64,000 bases of DNA from Brachybacterium sp. Z12 (GTDB taxonomy: Bacteria > Actinomycetota > Actinomycetes > Actinomycetales > Dermabacteraceae): contig NZ_CP060496.1 in the NCBI RefSeq assembly GCF_014400405.1, positions 1,798,001-1,862,000 on the forward strand, read 5' to 3'. Below, piece by piece: positions 10,826 through 21,800 of the stretch. Below the pieces are notes generated by a model, which saw only the letters and a list, made by a program, of their open reading frames with translations, was not told the DNA's origin and did not search any database. The number at the start of each line of letters is the position of its first letter. Positions within the stretch are counted from its first letter, which is position 1. A program made the translations under genes and the position numbers.

Positions 10826-10992
10826 GTCGAAGCCGGCGGTGGTGCGCAGGCCGGAGGCCCGGGCCGCGGCAGGGCGGCCCGGGTCGCTCGGCGCGGCGGC
10901 CGGCGGGGAGGCGGGAACAGGAACGGCGGGGGCCGCGAAGAGGGGCTCCTGCCCTCCTGCGTGCTCCCCCGCCGCTCCCTCGGCGGTGCTGC

Positions 10993-11376
10993 TCAGCGCT
11001 TGTGCACCGCCACCAGGTCGCAGACGAAGATCAGGGACTCGCCCGGAGCGATGACGGGCGGGGCGCCCTGGTCGCCGTAGCCGAGGGCTGCGGGGATGTC
11101 GAGACGGCGCCGGCCGCCGACCTTCATGCCCTGCACGCCCTGGTCCCAGCCGGAGATGACCTGGCCCACGCCGAGCTGGAAGCGCAGCGGCTCGCCGCGA
11201 TCCCAGGAGGCATCGAACTGCTCGCCGGTGGAGTGGGAGATGCCCACGTAATGCACGTCGACGACGTCGCCGCGGCCGGCCTCCTCGCCGTCACCGACGA
11301 TCTCGTCGGTGCTGACCAGCTCGGTGGGCGCAGGGCCCTCGGGGAAGTCGACCTCGGGCTTGGTGCGATCAGTCAT
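10993..11376 (-). CDS. FKBP-type peptidyl-prolyl isomerase, cytoplasmic
   Basis: Single FKBP domain of 127 residues without a signal peptide. It speeds proline isomerisation in folding proteins. Family motifs: DVVDVHYVGISHSTGEQFD, SWDRGEPLRFQLG, VISGWDQGVQGMKVGGRRRL and the final SLIFVCDLVAVHK. The start ATG (11374-11376) has a good AGGAGG-like site. It is the second of two FKBP genes in tandem downstream of pafA, the usual actinobacterial arrangement. Confidence 0.94.
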   Translation of the reverse strand: MTDRTKPEVDFPEGPAPTELVSTDEIVGDGEEAGRGDVVDVHYVGISHSTGEQFDASWDRGEPLRFQLGVGQVISGWDQGVQGMKVGGRRRLDIPAALGYGDQGAPPVIAPGESLIFVCDLVAVHKR

Positions 11377-11411
11377 GCGGTCCTCCTGTGGTGGGTGAAT
11401 CTGTTCCGGGG

Positions 11412-12355
11412 TCAGTCTGCCCTGTGCGCGGCATCGAGGATGTCGACGACGAAGATGAGGGTCTCGCCCGCGAGATCGCCCTGGTCGCCGTAGGCCTCCG
11501 CGGCCGGGACCACCAGCATGACCTGGCTGCCCACGGGGAGGTCCAGCAGGTTCTCCTCCCAGCCCTGGATCACCTGGCTCTCTCCCTGGGCGAAGGAGAA
11601 GGGGGCCCCACGATCCCAGGAGGAGTCGAACGGCTCGCCGTCGGACCACTTCCAGCCCGAGTACTGCATGGTGAGGTAATCGCCGGCGCGAGTGGTGTCG
11701 CCCGTGCCGAGGATCAGCTCCTCGCGGACGGTCGCAGCGGGCGCCTCACCCTCGGGCGGGGCGTCGAGTGTGGGTGCACCGTTCTCGGCGAGCGTCACGG
11801 TGGGGAAGGTGCCGGACGGCTCCGCGGGCTCCCCTCGGCGCGCAGCTGGGAGACGACGCGGTCCACGTCGCCCACCTGGAGCAGGGAGTAGGCCTGGCCG
11901 TTGCTGCTCTGCTGCCAGCCGGCCATCACGAAGCGGGAGCCGACGGCCATGGCGGTGAACACGTCGAAGGCGGCCTGACCGATGCCGTCGGCGGTGACCT
12001 GGACGCCGCCGGCCGGTCCTCCCTGCCACCAGGACTGCAACGTCTCGCCCGTGGAGGCGTCCACGTACATGTGACGCCAGATGATGGTGTCGCCCTCGGC
12101 GACCAGGTCGCCGTCGCCCTCGACGATGATCTGCGCGCCGGCGGAGGTGATCTCGAGCGGGGTGGTGAACTCGACCGTCGGCTCCGTGCCGAGATCGTCG
12201 CTCACGGTGACGCCGGAGAGCACCTCGCCGTCGCCGCCCCCGTCGGAGGGACCACCGCTGGCCTCCGGATCGGTGCCCTCATCGGTACAGGCGGCGAGGC
12301 CTATGGCGGCGGTCGCGGTGAGGGCGGTGGTCAGCAGGGTGCGGCGGCGGATCAA
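11412..12355 (-). CDS. FKBP-type peptidyl-prolyl isomerase, lipoprotein
   Basis: Surface-anchored FKBP protein of about 314 residues. The start is TTG at 12353-12355, preceded by an AAAGG site; it gives a twin-Arg-like stretch IRRRTLLTTALTATAAIG and a lipobox LAAC. Two FKBP-like regions follow: a divergent first one (WRHMYVDASTGETLQSWWQG) and a typical second one (YLTMQYSGWKWSDGEPFDSS, VIQGWEENLLDLPVGSQVML). One missing base near 11828-11832 joins the halves. It follows pafA on the same strand and probably helps fold exported proteins. Confidence 0.88.
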
Positions 12356-12448
12356 GTCAGGACCTTTCGGATCGGCGGCCCCGTGAGCCGGGGCAGGCAC
12401 CAGGGTACGGGCAGGCAGGTGGCAGGACGCTGAGGTGTGCGCGAGTGC

Positions 12449-13860
12449 TCAGGCGAAGGGCGCCGGATCGGCTCCCGGGCCGCTGCCCAGATCGCGGATC
12501 TCCTCGAGCAGGGCGTCGACCGCTGGCAGCTCGGTGGCGAAGGGGTCGAGGACCTGCACAGGCCTGGAGCCCGGGCGGGTCAGCCGCATCGTGGTCCAGT
12601 CCACGACGTGGTCCACGCCGTGCTCCTGCGCCGCGGTGACCACCTGTCCGCGCAGATGCGCGCGAGTGGTGGTCGGCGCGGTGGACCTGGCCGCCTCGAT
12701 CCGCTCCTCGGGCAGGGACGCAGGCGCGAGGCCCCGGCGCTGCAGGGCGTAGAACACGCCCTGCCCTGGATCGATGTCGTGATAGGCGAGATCCAGCCGT
12801 TCGATCGCCGGATCGCCGAGATCGATCCCGCGACGGGCGGTGACCTGCTCGAACAGCCGTTCCTTGATCGCCCAGTCCAGATGCGTGGCAGCCCAGGAAC
12901 GGTCTCCTGTGCGGACGGCGTCGATCCCTTTCTGCCAGGACTCGAGCACCTCCTGCTCGGAGTCGTCGGCGAAGTCCGTGACGTGATCGAGCCAGCGCTG
13001 CTGCACCTCGATCGCCGTGGTGGTGCCCCCGCCGGCGGTGGGGATCGGCGCCGTACCGCTGAGGTCGCGGGCGACGGCCCGGATCGCGGCGATGTCGTCG
13101 TGGAGGGTCAGCTCAGGCAGGGCGCGCCCGCCCTCGATCGCGCGCAGCACCAGGTCGGTGGTCGCGAACCGGAGGTGGGTGGAGACCTCGCTCATGGTGG
13201 AGTCACCCACGATGACGTGCAGGCGCCGGTACCGGCTGGGGTCTCCGTGGGGCTCATCGCGGGTGTTGATGATCGGCCGGGTGCGGGTGGTGGCCGAGGA
13301 GACCGCCTCCCACATGTGGTCGCTGCGGCGGGAGAAGACGAACTGCGCCTCTGCGGGATCCGCACCGTCGCTGCTCTGCGGGCGCACCACTCCCCGGCGC
13401 CCGTCACGATCTGACGGGTGACCAGGAAGGGCAGCAGGTAGCGCGGCAGCCGGGTGAACTCGCCGCGGCGGTCCACCAGGAAGTTCTCGTGCGAGCCGAA
13501 GGCGTTGCCCGCGGAGTCGACGTTGTTCTTCAGCAGGTGGATGCGCGCATCCTGACCCTCCGCGGCCAGGCGCTCATTGGCCTGGACGGTGAGATCGGCG
13601 AAGATCCGTTCCCCGGCACGGTCCTGGGCGACCAGCTCCCACCAGTCGTCGCACTCGGCGGTCGCGTACTCCGGGTGGGAGCCGACATCCAGGTAGAGCC
13701 GTGCGGCGTTGCGGAGGAACACGTTCGATGAGCGGCCCATCGCCACGACCGGTCGGAACAGCTCTCGCGCGGCCGCCTCCGGTTCCAGGGCCCGCGAGCC
13801 GTCGGCCCGCACGCACACCAGGCCGAACTCGGTCTCCAGTCCTCCGACTCGACGCTTCAT
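12449..13860 (-). CDS. pafA: Pup--protein ligase
   Basis: Forms an isopeptide bond between deamidated Pup and lysines of target proteins, using ATP. It has the glutamine-synthetase-like fold shared with Dop. Key segments: [13 protein letters not shown] (metal-binding Glu), [20 protein letters not shown] with the catalytic Asp, [19 protein letters not shown], and [20 protein letters not shown]. It matches the PafA branch, not Dop, at [15 protein letters not shown]. One missing base near 13400 joins the two parts. The start lies just 4 bases after the pup stop, so ligase and tag are coupled. No prcBA genes lie between pup and pafA. Confidence 0.94.
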
Positions 13861-13864
13861 CGGC

Positions 13865-14053
13865 TCACTGGCCGCCCTTCTGCACGAAGGAACGCACGAA
13901 GGTCTCGGCGTTGGTCTCCAGGACGGAGTCGATCTCGTCGAGCAGATCGTCCGCCGCCTGCGCGGAGGCGAAGGTCTGACCGCCGGTCACGATCTCGGGG
14001 CTCTGCTCGTCCTCGCCTCCGCCGCCGGGGGCGTTCAGGGACTGCTGGGACAT
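13865..14053 (-). CDS. pup: Prokaryotic ubiquitin-like protein Pup
   Basis: Small protein modifier of 62 residues. The N-terminal half is glycine- and acid-rich; the C-terminal half is the helical region that binds the Arc/Mpa coiled coil ([20 protein letters not shown]) and ends [11 protein letters not shown]. The C-terminal GGQ means the last Gln must be deamidated to Glu by Dop before ligation. It sits between dop and pafA on the same strand with gaps of 11 and 4 bases. Confidence 0.97.
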   Translation of the reverse strand: MSQQSLNAPGGGGEDEQSPEIVTGGQTFASAQAADDLLDEIDSVLETNAETFVRSFVQKGGQ

Positions 14054-14066
14054 GGGGTCCTCCTTC

Positions 14067-15751
14067 TCAGTCGGTGACGGCTCGGCGCAGGGCGTCGAGG
14101 ATCGTCGTGGGGTCGTCGGCCGGGTCGATCCCGTGCTGCGCGCACCAGAGCGCGGAGCCCAGGCGGGGATCCGCCAGCCGCAGCCGGTGCCCGCCCTCGG
14201 GGCCCGCCAGGGTGATCGCGTCCCATCCGGCGGAGGGGACGTTCGCGCGGTGCGCGGCGATGAGGCCGCCCCGCAGATGGGCTCGGGTGCTGGAGGGGGC
14301 GGTGTGCACCGCTTCCTCGACCTCGTCCTGGCCCACGATGCGGGGCACCGCGCCGGCGGTGCGGAGCTTGTCGAACAGGCCCCGTCCGGGCCGCAGATCG
14401 GAGTACTGCAGGTCGATCATGTACATCCGCGGATCATTCCAGTCCAGGCCGTGCCGGCCCGGTAGCGCTCCAGCAGCTGGAGCTTGGCGACCCACTCGAC
14501 GCGCTCGGCGGCGAGCATCGGGTCCTGCTCGAGCAGATCGAGGATCTCACCCCACGAATCCAGCACCGTCGCGGTCTCCTCGTCGGCGGTGTCGGCGACC
14601 GCGGCGAGGGCTTCGAGGTGGGCGCGCTGGATCTGGAGGGCGGTGAGCTCGCGGCCGTCGGCCAGCGGCACGGTGGTGCGCAGCGACGGGTCGTGGCTGA
14701 TGGCGCGCACCGCGGCGACCGGGTCCGCGAGGCGCAGATCGGGCAGGATCGCGGCGCCGGTGCGGTGCTCGGCCTCGAGCGCGGCCAGCACCAGCGAGGT
14801 GGTGCCGAGCTTGAGGAAGGTGGACTCCTCGAGCAGGTTCGCATCGCCGATGATGACGTGCAGGCGCCGGAAGCGGGTCGGGTCCGAGTGCGGTTCGTCG
14901 CGGGTGTTGACGATGGGCCGGTTCAGGGTGGTCTCGAGCCCCACCTCGGCCTCCATGAAGTCGGCGCGGGAGGAGAGCTGGTAGCCGGGCTCCTGGCCGC
15001 GGGTGCCGCGCCCCACCCGGCCGGAGCCGACCAGCACCTGGCGGGTGGCCAGGAACGGGAGCATCGCGGAGACCACGCGCTCGAAGGGGACGGCGCGGTC
15101 CACCAGGTAGTTCTCGTGGGTGCCGTAGGAGGCGCCCTTGCCGTCGGTGTTGTTCTTGTACAGCGCGACCTCGGGGATGCCGTCGGCGGCGGCGAGGATC
15201 TCCATCGCGCGGCGCGCGATCTCCTCCCCGGCACGGTCCGCGACGACAGCTTCGCGGGCGCGGAGCACCTCGGGGGCGGAGTACTCGGGATGCGCGTGGT
15301 CGACGTACCAGCGGGCGCCGTTGCGGAGCACCGCGTTGCCGATCGAGCGCTGGGAGGCCCAGGCGAGCACCTCGGCGTCGTCCCCGTCGGGAGCGATCTC
15401 GGGGCCGGCCAGGGGGATGTCCATCTCGACGCTGGGCACGTGGGCGTCCCGGACCTCGTCGGTCAGCTGGGAGGGGTGGGCGGCGGCGCGCTGCAGCTCG
15501 AAGCCGCGGGCGTCGCGCAGCGGGGTCTCGTCCCCGTAGTCCCAGCGCACGCGCACGCCTCGCTCACCCTCCTGGGGGTCGAGCAGCGCGTAGGCCCCGA
15601 TCACCAGATGCGACAGCAGGATCGAGCTGCCGGCGCCGGAGCGGGCGCGATCCTCGAGGTCGGCATGGGCCACCCCGAACTCGGTCTCGATGCCCATCAC
15701 CCGCTCGGTGGTGAGCGCGGTGGCGGGGGTCTGCTCGGCGGCGTCGTTCAT
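14067..15751 (-). CDS. dop: Pup deamidase/depupylase
   Basis: Converts the C-terminal Gln of Pup to Glu and removes Pup from tagged proteins. It is a PafA paralogue. Key segments: [38 protein letters not shown] with the catalytic Asp, [20 protein letters not shown], and [20 protein letters not shown]. The stretch of about 30 residues after AHADLEDR is the Dop-specific loop region. One missing base near 14440-14450 joins the C-terminal part beginning [16 protein letters not shown]. The start overlaps the arc stop by ATGA. Confidence 0.94.
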
Positions 15752-17345
15752 GAGGGGACCTCCTCGGTGGCCTCGTCGTGGGCGGCGGAGCCCTGGGTGC
15801 GTCCCTGCAGCGGGACCACCGCATCGACGCGGCGCCGGCCGCTGCCTGGCAGTCCCGTGGTCCGGGCCCAGTCCTCGGGGTGGGCGGCCGAGGGCATGTC
15901 CTCGTTCTCCACGAACTCGGCGGTGATGGCGTCCTGCAGGTGCTGGGCGCCCACGCCGACGATCCCGGTGGCGATCTGATCCTTGACCGCGAGCTTCTTC
16001 GCGCGGTCCACGATGTTGCGCAGGGTCGCGCCGGAGACGAAGTCCCGGAAGTGGAGCGTGTCGTGGCCCCCGTCGGAGTACTCGACGCGCACGAAGGCCG
16101 AGGCCGGGCTGCCGTCGTAGATCTCGCGCGTCGCGAGGTCCAGCAGCTGCTCGCGGTCCTCGCGCACGGGCACCGACTCATCGAGGTAGAGGCCCAGGAT
16201 CTCCCGACCTGCCCGCGCGTTGGGGCGGCGCACCCGGATCTTCACGTCGAGCCGGCCGGGGCGCAGGATCGCCGGATCGATCATGTCCTCACGGTTGGAG
16301 GCACCGATCACGATCACGTTGTCGAGCCCCTCGACGCCGTCGATCTCGGCCAGCAGCTGCGGCACGATCGTGGTCTCCACATCGCTGGACAGGCCTGTCC
16401 CGCGGGTACGGAACAGCGCCTCCATCTCGTCGAAGAAGATCACCACGGGATGGTCGGCGGCGGCCTTCTCGCGGGCGCGCTCGAAGACGAGGCGGATGGA
16501 GCGCTCGGTCTCGCCGACGTACTTGTTCAGCAGCTCCGGGCCCTTGACGTTGAGGAAGGCGGAGTTCTCGAGCGCCTCGGCGACGCTCACCCCGCGCACC
16601 TCGGCGCTGCGCAGCACCAGTTCGTGAGCAACCGCCTTGGCGATCATCGTCTTGCCGCAGCCGGGAGGCCCGTAGAGCAGCACGCCCTGCTGCGGGGGCC
16701 GCAGACCGTAGGTGCGGTAGAGATCCTGCTGGAGGAACGGCAGCTCGACGGCGTCGCGGATCGCCTCGATCTGCTCGCCCAGCCCGCCGATCTGCTCGAA
16801 GGACACCTCCGGGACCTGCTCGAGCACGAGATCGGTGATCTCGGCGCGGTCGATCCTCTCGAGCACCAGCTGCGACTTGAGGTCCACCAGCACGTGATCA
16901 CCGGGGTGGAGCTGCTCCGAGGTGAGCGCGCCGGCGCGGCCCAGCACCCGGGTGTCGTCGGGGGCGACGGCCACCAGGATGCGGGAGTCGGCGAGGGCCT
17001 CGACCACCGGCACCACATTGCCGGCGTCGCCCTGCGCGACCGCCTCGACGGCGGCGAGGGCCTCGTTCAGCCGCAGCTCGGTCCCCGGGACCAGCGCCTC
17101 GAGGTCGAGGCTCGCGGCGGTCGCGACGCGGAGGCGGCGGCCGTGATGGAGCACGTCGATGGTGCTGCCCTCACAGCGGCGCAGGAAGGTGGCGTAGGAG
17201 TTCGGCGGATCGCCCACCCGCTCCAGATCCTTCTTGAGATCGACGATCTGCTCACGGGCGGCGCGGAGCCCCCGACCAGTCGTTCGTTGTGCGCTGCGAG
17301 CTTGTCGAGCTCGGCGGTCATCTCGGCATACGTCTTCATCGTCAT
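15748..17345 (-). CDS. arc: AAA ATPase forming ring-shaped complexes (ARC/Mpa), no proteasome-docking tail
   Basis: Hexameric ATPase that recognises pupylated proteins. The N-terminus ([20 protein letters not shown]...) is a coiled coil that binds Pup; OB domains follow; the AAA domain has Walker A GPPGCGKT and Walker [12 protein letters not shown] plus the [19 protein letters not shown] sensor region. One missing C near 17270-17276 joins the coiled coil to the rest. The protein ends [10 protein letters not shown]. The C-terminal GQYL (HbYX-like) tail that docks Mpa on the 20S proteasome is absent, in all three frames. With no prcBA genes nearby, this is an ARC of the proteasome-less type. 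Confidence 0.92.
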
Positions 17346-17368
17346 CACGTTCCCCTTCCCGGGCTCGA

Positions 17369-18435
17369 TCAGCGATCGCGGCCCTGTCGGATGTCGCGCA
17401 GCGCCCGCTTGAGCTTGCGCGGTGCGACGCCGCGCTCCCCGAGGTCCTGCGGCTCCCAGTCCCCGCCCGAGCCGCCGAAGCCCTCGTTGTCGGGGTGGTT
17501 CAGCTCCTCCTCGAGTCGCGAACCGGGTGCCGGCCGGGTCACCCGGGTCAGGGCCGGGGTGCCGTGCGCGGTGCGTCGTGCGGTGAGCAGGAAGCCGGTG
17601 TGGGCGTTCATCCGGTGCTCGGGTCGCACCGCGAGGCCCTCCAGGTGCCAGGGCCGCACGAACGATTCCCAGGCATAGGGCTCGGTGAACTCGCCGTGGT
17701 CGCGCAGGGCCTCCGCGGTGCGGGAGAGCTGCGTGACGGTCGCGACGTAGGCGAGGAACACCCCGCCGGAGACGAGCACCTCAGCGGCCGAGTCCACGCA
17801 CTCCCAGGGCGCGAGCATGTCCAGCACCACCCTGTCCACGGAGGGCTCCTCGGGCGAGAGCGTCGGGGCGACGTCCTGGAAGTCGCCGATCGACAGCTGC
17901 CAGGAGGGGTGGGGCTCGCCGAAGAACGTCTCGACGTTCTCCCGAGCCACCTCAGCGAAGTCCTCGCGCCGTTCGATCGAGTGGACCCGGCCCTCGGGGC
18001 CGACGGCGCGCAGCAGCGCGGTGGTCAGGCCACCGGAGCCGACCCCGGCCTCGAGCACCCGGGCACCGGGGAAGATGTCGCCCCACATCAGGATCTGGGC
18101 GGAATCCTTGGGATAGATGATCGCGGCGCCGCGCGGCATGGAGAGCATGTAGTCGGCGTACAGCGGACGCAGCGCCTGGTAGCGGGTGCCGTGGCTGTCC
18201 TCGACCACCACGCCGTCCTCGGCGCCGATCAGCAGGTCGTGGCGGAGCACTCCGCGGTGGGAGTGGAACTCTCCGCCGGGCTTCAGGGTGATGGTGTGCA
18301 GCCGGTTCTTGGAATCTGCGAGCTGCACCTTGTCCCCGAGATCGAAGGGACCGGTGCGGTCGAGTCCGCGCTTCGGTGCCCGGGGGCGGGCTCCTGCGCC
18401 CCGGGGTGGGCGGCGGGCTGCGGCTGATCAGTCAT
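17369..18435 (-). CDS. trmI: tRNA (adenine-58-N1)-methyltransferase
   Basis: Makes m1A58 in the T loop of tRNAs using SAM. The N-terminal domain ([19 protein letters not shown]) precedes a Rossmann domain with [20 protein letters not shown] (SAM loop), then [16 protein letters not shown] with the catalytic-site Asp. The start [15 protein letters not shown] (ATG 18433-18435) is in another frame; one missing C near 18388-18400 joins it to [17 protein letters not shown]. It lies directly upstream of arc, a standard actinobacterial order. Confidence 0.92.
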
Positions 18436-18478
18436 GGGTTCCAGCATATGGCGTGCACCGAGGCACGGGTCGTGATGT

Positions 18479-19596
18479 TCACCGCCGGCGCAGGAGCGCA
18501 TTGACATCGGCGCTCAGGATCACACCGCGCACCGTGCCGTCCTCCGCGAGCACCAGGTATGCAGGCGCAGGACGGGCGAGCATCGCCTCGATCAGCGCGT
18601 CACCCTGCAGTGCGGCGGGGAGCACGGCGACGTCTCCGACGGATCCGGCGACGGCGTGCGCCGGGGTGGCGGCACGGTGCTCCGGCGGGACGGAGCCTGC
18701 GGCCGTGAGGTCGATCCGGTAGGCCCGGCCGATCCGGTCCGGTGCGGCGGCGGCACGATCGAGGAGCAGGACCTGCTCGAGCTCCTCGTCGGTCCCGAGC
18801 TGCGCCAGCGGCGCATGCGGCGGGACGATCCGCATCGGGACGGCGAGGCCGACGGCGTCGAGGGTGCGGATGCGGGCCTGCATCGAGGCGCCCTCGAGCG
18901 CCCGGGTGGCGCCCTGCCACAGCAGCCCGGCGATCAGCATCGCCCAGACCAGGGTGAGCAGGGAGAGGCTGCCGGCCCCGCCCGTGCGCATGATCTGCAG
19001 CAGCGGGTAGGCCACGACGGCGACGGCGATGGCACGCCCGGCCCAGGCCGTGATCCGGGTGGCCAGCACCGGGTTCCGCAGCACCGCGCCCAGCAGCGAC
19101 TCGAGCGCCCTGCCGCCGTCCATCGGTAGGCCGGGCAGCAGGTTGAACAGTGCCAGGACGAGGTTCAGCCAGGCGCTGACCGAGAAGACACCGCGAGGGA
19201 GGAGCCCGGCTCCGCCAGCTGCGTCGCACCGGCGGCCAGCGCGGCCAGCACGCCGTTCGCAAAAGGCCCGGAGAGGGAGACCAGCACCGATCCCAGCGCT
19301 GGCATCTGGCGGGCGCGGTATTGCGTGTGACCACCCCACAGGGTGAGCGCGATGTGGTCGACCGTGGCGCCGAAGGCGCGCGCGGTCACTGCATGCGCGG
19401 CCTCGTGCACCAGCACGGAGACGATCATGAACAGGCCGATCGCGATGGAGAGCAGCACCACCACGCCCTGCTCCGCGCCGCCGCGGCTGAGTGCCGGGTA
19501 CATCAGCACCGCCAGCAGCAGCACCGTGACGAGGGTGCCCGGGCTGACACGGATCGGAGGCAGCGCTCCGAGGCGCAGCGTGGGGCTTCTCATCAT
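18479..19596 (-). CDS. M50-family site-2-type metalloprotease with CBS-like tail
   Basis: Intramembrane zinc protease of about 372 residues. HEAAHAVTARAFGA gives the HExxH site and LPGLPMDGGRALESL the distal zinc-binding Asp. Hydrophobic helices fill the first two thirds. The C-terminal part (AYLVLAEDGTVRGVILSADV) resembles a CBS domain, as in Rv2625c-type proteases. The start is ATG 19594-19596 (MMRSPTLRL). One missing base near 19195-19200 joins the two halves. It lies upstream of trmI and divergent from the PAC2 gene. The substrate is not known. Confidence 0.86.
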
Positions 19597-19698
19597 CCGT
19601 CTCCATCCGTGTCCCCGGCGGCGGCTCCCAGGGCAGGCCGAGGATAGCCGCTCCCCCTGCGCACCGGCTCGATGCCGCACGGACCCTATGATGGAGGG

Positions 19699-20505
19699 AT
19701 GAGTCGAATCGCCATCACGGCTTTCAGCGGATGGAACGATGCCGGCGAAGCCGCCACCGGGGTGATCGAGCATCTGCTCGAGGTCTGGCCCTCGCGGCCG
19801 GTCGGTGCGGTGGACGCCGAGGAGTTCATCGACTTCCAGGTCAACCGCCCCGAGATCCGCACTGCGGAGGACGGCACGCGGATCATCGACTGGCCGGACA
19901 CCCAGCTGCACCTGATCACGCCGCCGCAGGGCCCGGAGATCATCGCCGTCATCGGTCCGGAGCCGTCGCTGCACTGGAAGCGCTTCTGCGACGAGGTGCT
20001 CGAGCAGCTGCAGATCCTGGGCGCCGCATCGGTGCTCTCCCTGGGCGCGCTGCTCGCGGATTCGCCGCACAGCCGGCCCCTGCCGGTCTCCACCCAGCCC
20101 GAATCGGTGCCTGCCCACCCCGGTGGGGAGGAGCAGTACTCGGGGCCGATCGGAGTCCCCACGATCCTCGCCCGTCGCACCGCGAGCGCAGGCCTGCCCA
20201 CCACGAGCATCTGGGTCCAGGTCCCGCACTACGTCTCGCAGAACTCCTCCCCCAAGGCGGTGCTCGGCCTGATGCGGGAGGTGCAGGAGGTCATCAGCGC
20301 CCCGATCCCGCTCGATGAGCTGGTCGAGGACGCGGAGGCCTGGGAGCGAGGGGTCGACGAGCTCGCCCGCACCGACGAGGACGTCGCCGACTACGTGCGC
20401 CATCTCGAGCAGGCGCAGGATGCAGCCGGGCTCCCGGAGGCCAGCGGTGACGCGATCGCCAAGGAGTTCGAGCAGTTCCTGCGCCGACGCCGGGGCCAGG
20501 AGTGA
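19699..20505 (+). CDS. PAC2 family protein
   Basis: Actinobacterial protein of 268 residues from the family named after the proteasome assembly chaperone PAC2. Landmarks: ITAFSGWNDAGEAATGVI at the N-terminus, EEFIDFQVNRPEI, and VPHYVSQNSSPKAVLGLM. ATG 19699 is used because it gives the conserved N-terminus; the frame is open a little further upstream. It converges on mshC, with 15 bases between the stops. The role in bacteria is not established. Its presence close to a Pup cluster without proteasome genes is noted but not evidence of a link. Confidence 0.85.
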   Translation: MSRIAITAFSGWNDAGEAATGVIEHLLEVWPSRPVGAVDAEEFIDFQVNRPEIRTAEDGTRIIDWPDTQLHLITPPQGPEIIAVIGPEPSLHWKRFCDEVLEQLQILGAASVLSLGALLADSPHSRPLPVSTQPESVPAHPGGEEQYSGPIGVPTILARRTASAGLPTTSIWVQVPHYVSQNSSPKAVLGLMREVQEVISAPIPLDELVEDAEAWERGVDELARTDEDVADYVRHLEQAQDAAGLPEASGDAIAKEFEQFLRRRRGQE

Positions 20506-20520
20506 GCTGACCCCTCGGGA

Positions 20521-21766
20521 TCAGACCAGGGCGATGCCGAAGAGGGCGTCGACGGCCGCGCCCACGTCGCCGGGGGCCTCGGCCAGGTCGTCGGAGCGGG
20601 CGGTGCTGCCGCCCGCGGCCCAGCTGTCCAGGGCCTCGAGCGCGGTCGCGGTGTCGAGGTCATCGCGCAGAGCCGCGCGCAGGGCCTGCACCGTCGCGGG
20701 GTGGTGCCCGCCGCGGCGGGCGGCCAGGCGGTAGCTCTCCAGCCGCGAGAGGGCGAGCTCGAGCTCCTCCTCCGACCACTCCCAGTCCGAGCGGTAATGG
20801 TGCGCCATCAGCACCAGCCGGATCGCCATCGGGTCCACGCCGTCGCGCACCAGGCGGTGCACGAAGACCAGGTTGCCGAGCGACTTGCTCATCTTCTCGC
20901 CCTCGTAGGCGACCATGCCGCTGTGGGCATAGCTGGTCGCGAAGGGGCGGCCCAGGGCCACGGAGTGGGCGGCGCTGAGATCGTGATGGGGGAAGATCAG
21001 ATCGCTGCCGCCAGCCTGGATGTCGAAGGGGAGGCCGAGCGCCTCTTCGGCGATGCAGACGCATTCGACATGCCATCCCGGCCGACCGCGGCCCAGCTCC
21101 CCGGCCTCCCAGGCCGGCTCGCCCGGTCGCTCGGCATGCCACAGCAGCGGGTCCAGACGCCCGCGCTTGCCCTCCCTGTCGGGGTCTCCCCGCGCTCGGC
21201 GAAGACCTCGAGCATCTGCTCCTCGGTCCACCCGGAGACGTCGCCCAGGGCGCCGTCGATCGACAGGTCCAGGTACCAGTCCGGCCCGTCGGCATCAGCC
21301 GCCTCCACGGGATAGGCGCGGCCGCGCTGATGCAGGGTGAGCACCACGGCGATGATCTGGTCCATCGCCTCGCTCACGGAGCGGTAGGTCTCGGGGGCCA
21401 GGATCCGCAGCGCCGCCATGTCGGAGGTGAACAGCTCGACCTGGGAGGCAGCGAGATCGCGCCAGTCCAGGCCGTCGCGCTCGGCGCGCTCGAACAGCGG
21501 ATCATCGACGTCGGTGATGTTCTGCGCCATCTCGACCTCGACGCCGGTGTCGTGCAGAGCTCGCCGCATCAGATCCGCCGCATGATAGGTCGCGGCGTGA
21601 CCGAGATGAGTGGAGTCGTAGGGGTGATCCCGCAGACGTACAGCCGTGCGCGTCCTGGGGTGAGGGGGATGATCGGCGCGATGCGCCCGGTCCGAGTGTC
21701 GTACAGCCTCAGCGGTACGTCGGAGGCGGGCAGGGGGCGAAGCGCGGGAGAGGTCCAGGAGAGCAC
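20521..21766 (-). CDS. mshC: Cysteine--glucosaminyl-inositol ligase of mycothiol synthesis
   Basis: ATP-dependent ligase adding cysteine to GlcN-inositol. It is a cysteinyl-tRNA synthetase paralogue of about 415 residues. Landmarks: LYVCGITP followed after frame repair by YDSTHLGHAATYHAAD (HIGH-like), NITDVDDPLFERA, GWHVECVCIAEEALG, FPHHDLSAAHS and EGEKMSKSLGN (KMSKS loop). Two single missing bases, near 21605-21612 and near 21190-21197, join three segments. The GTG at 21764-21766 gives VLSWTSPALRPLP, a fitting MshC start. Mycothiol genes mark the host as an actinomycete. Confidence 0.92.
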
Positions 21767-21800
21767 CAGATGATCATACGATCCGCGGGCCGTGCGAGGG

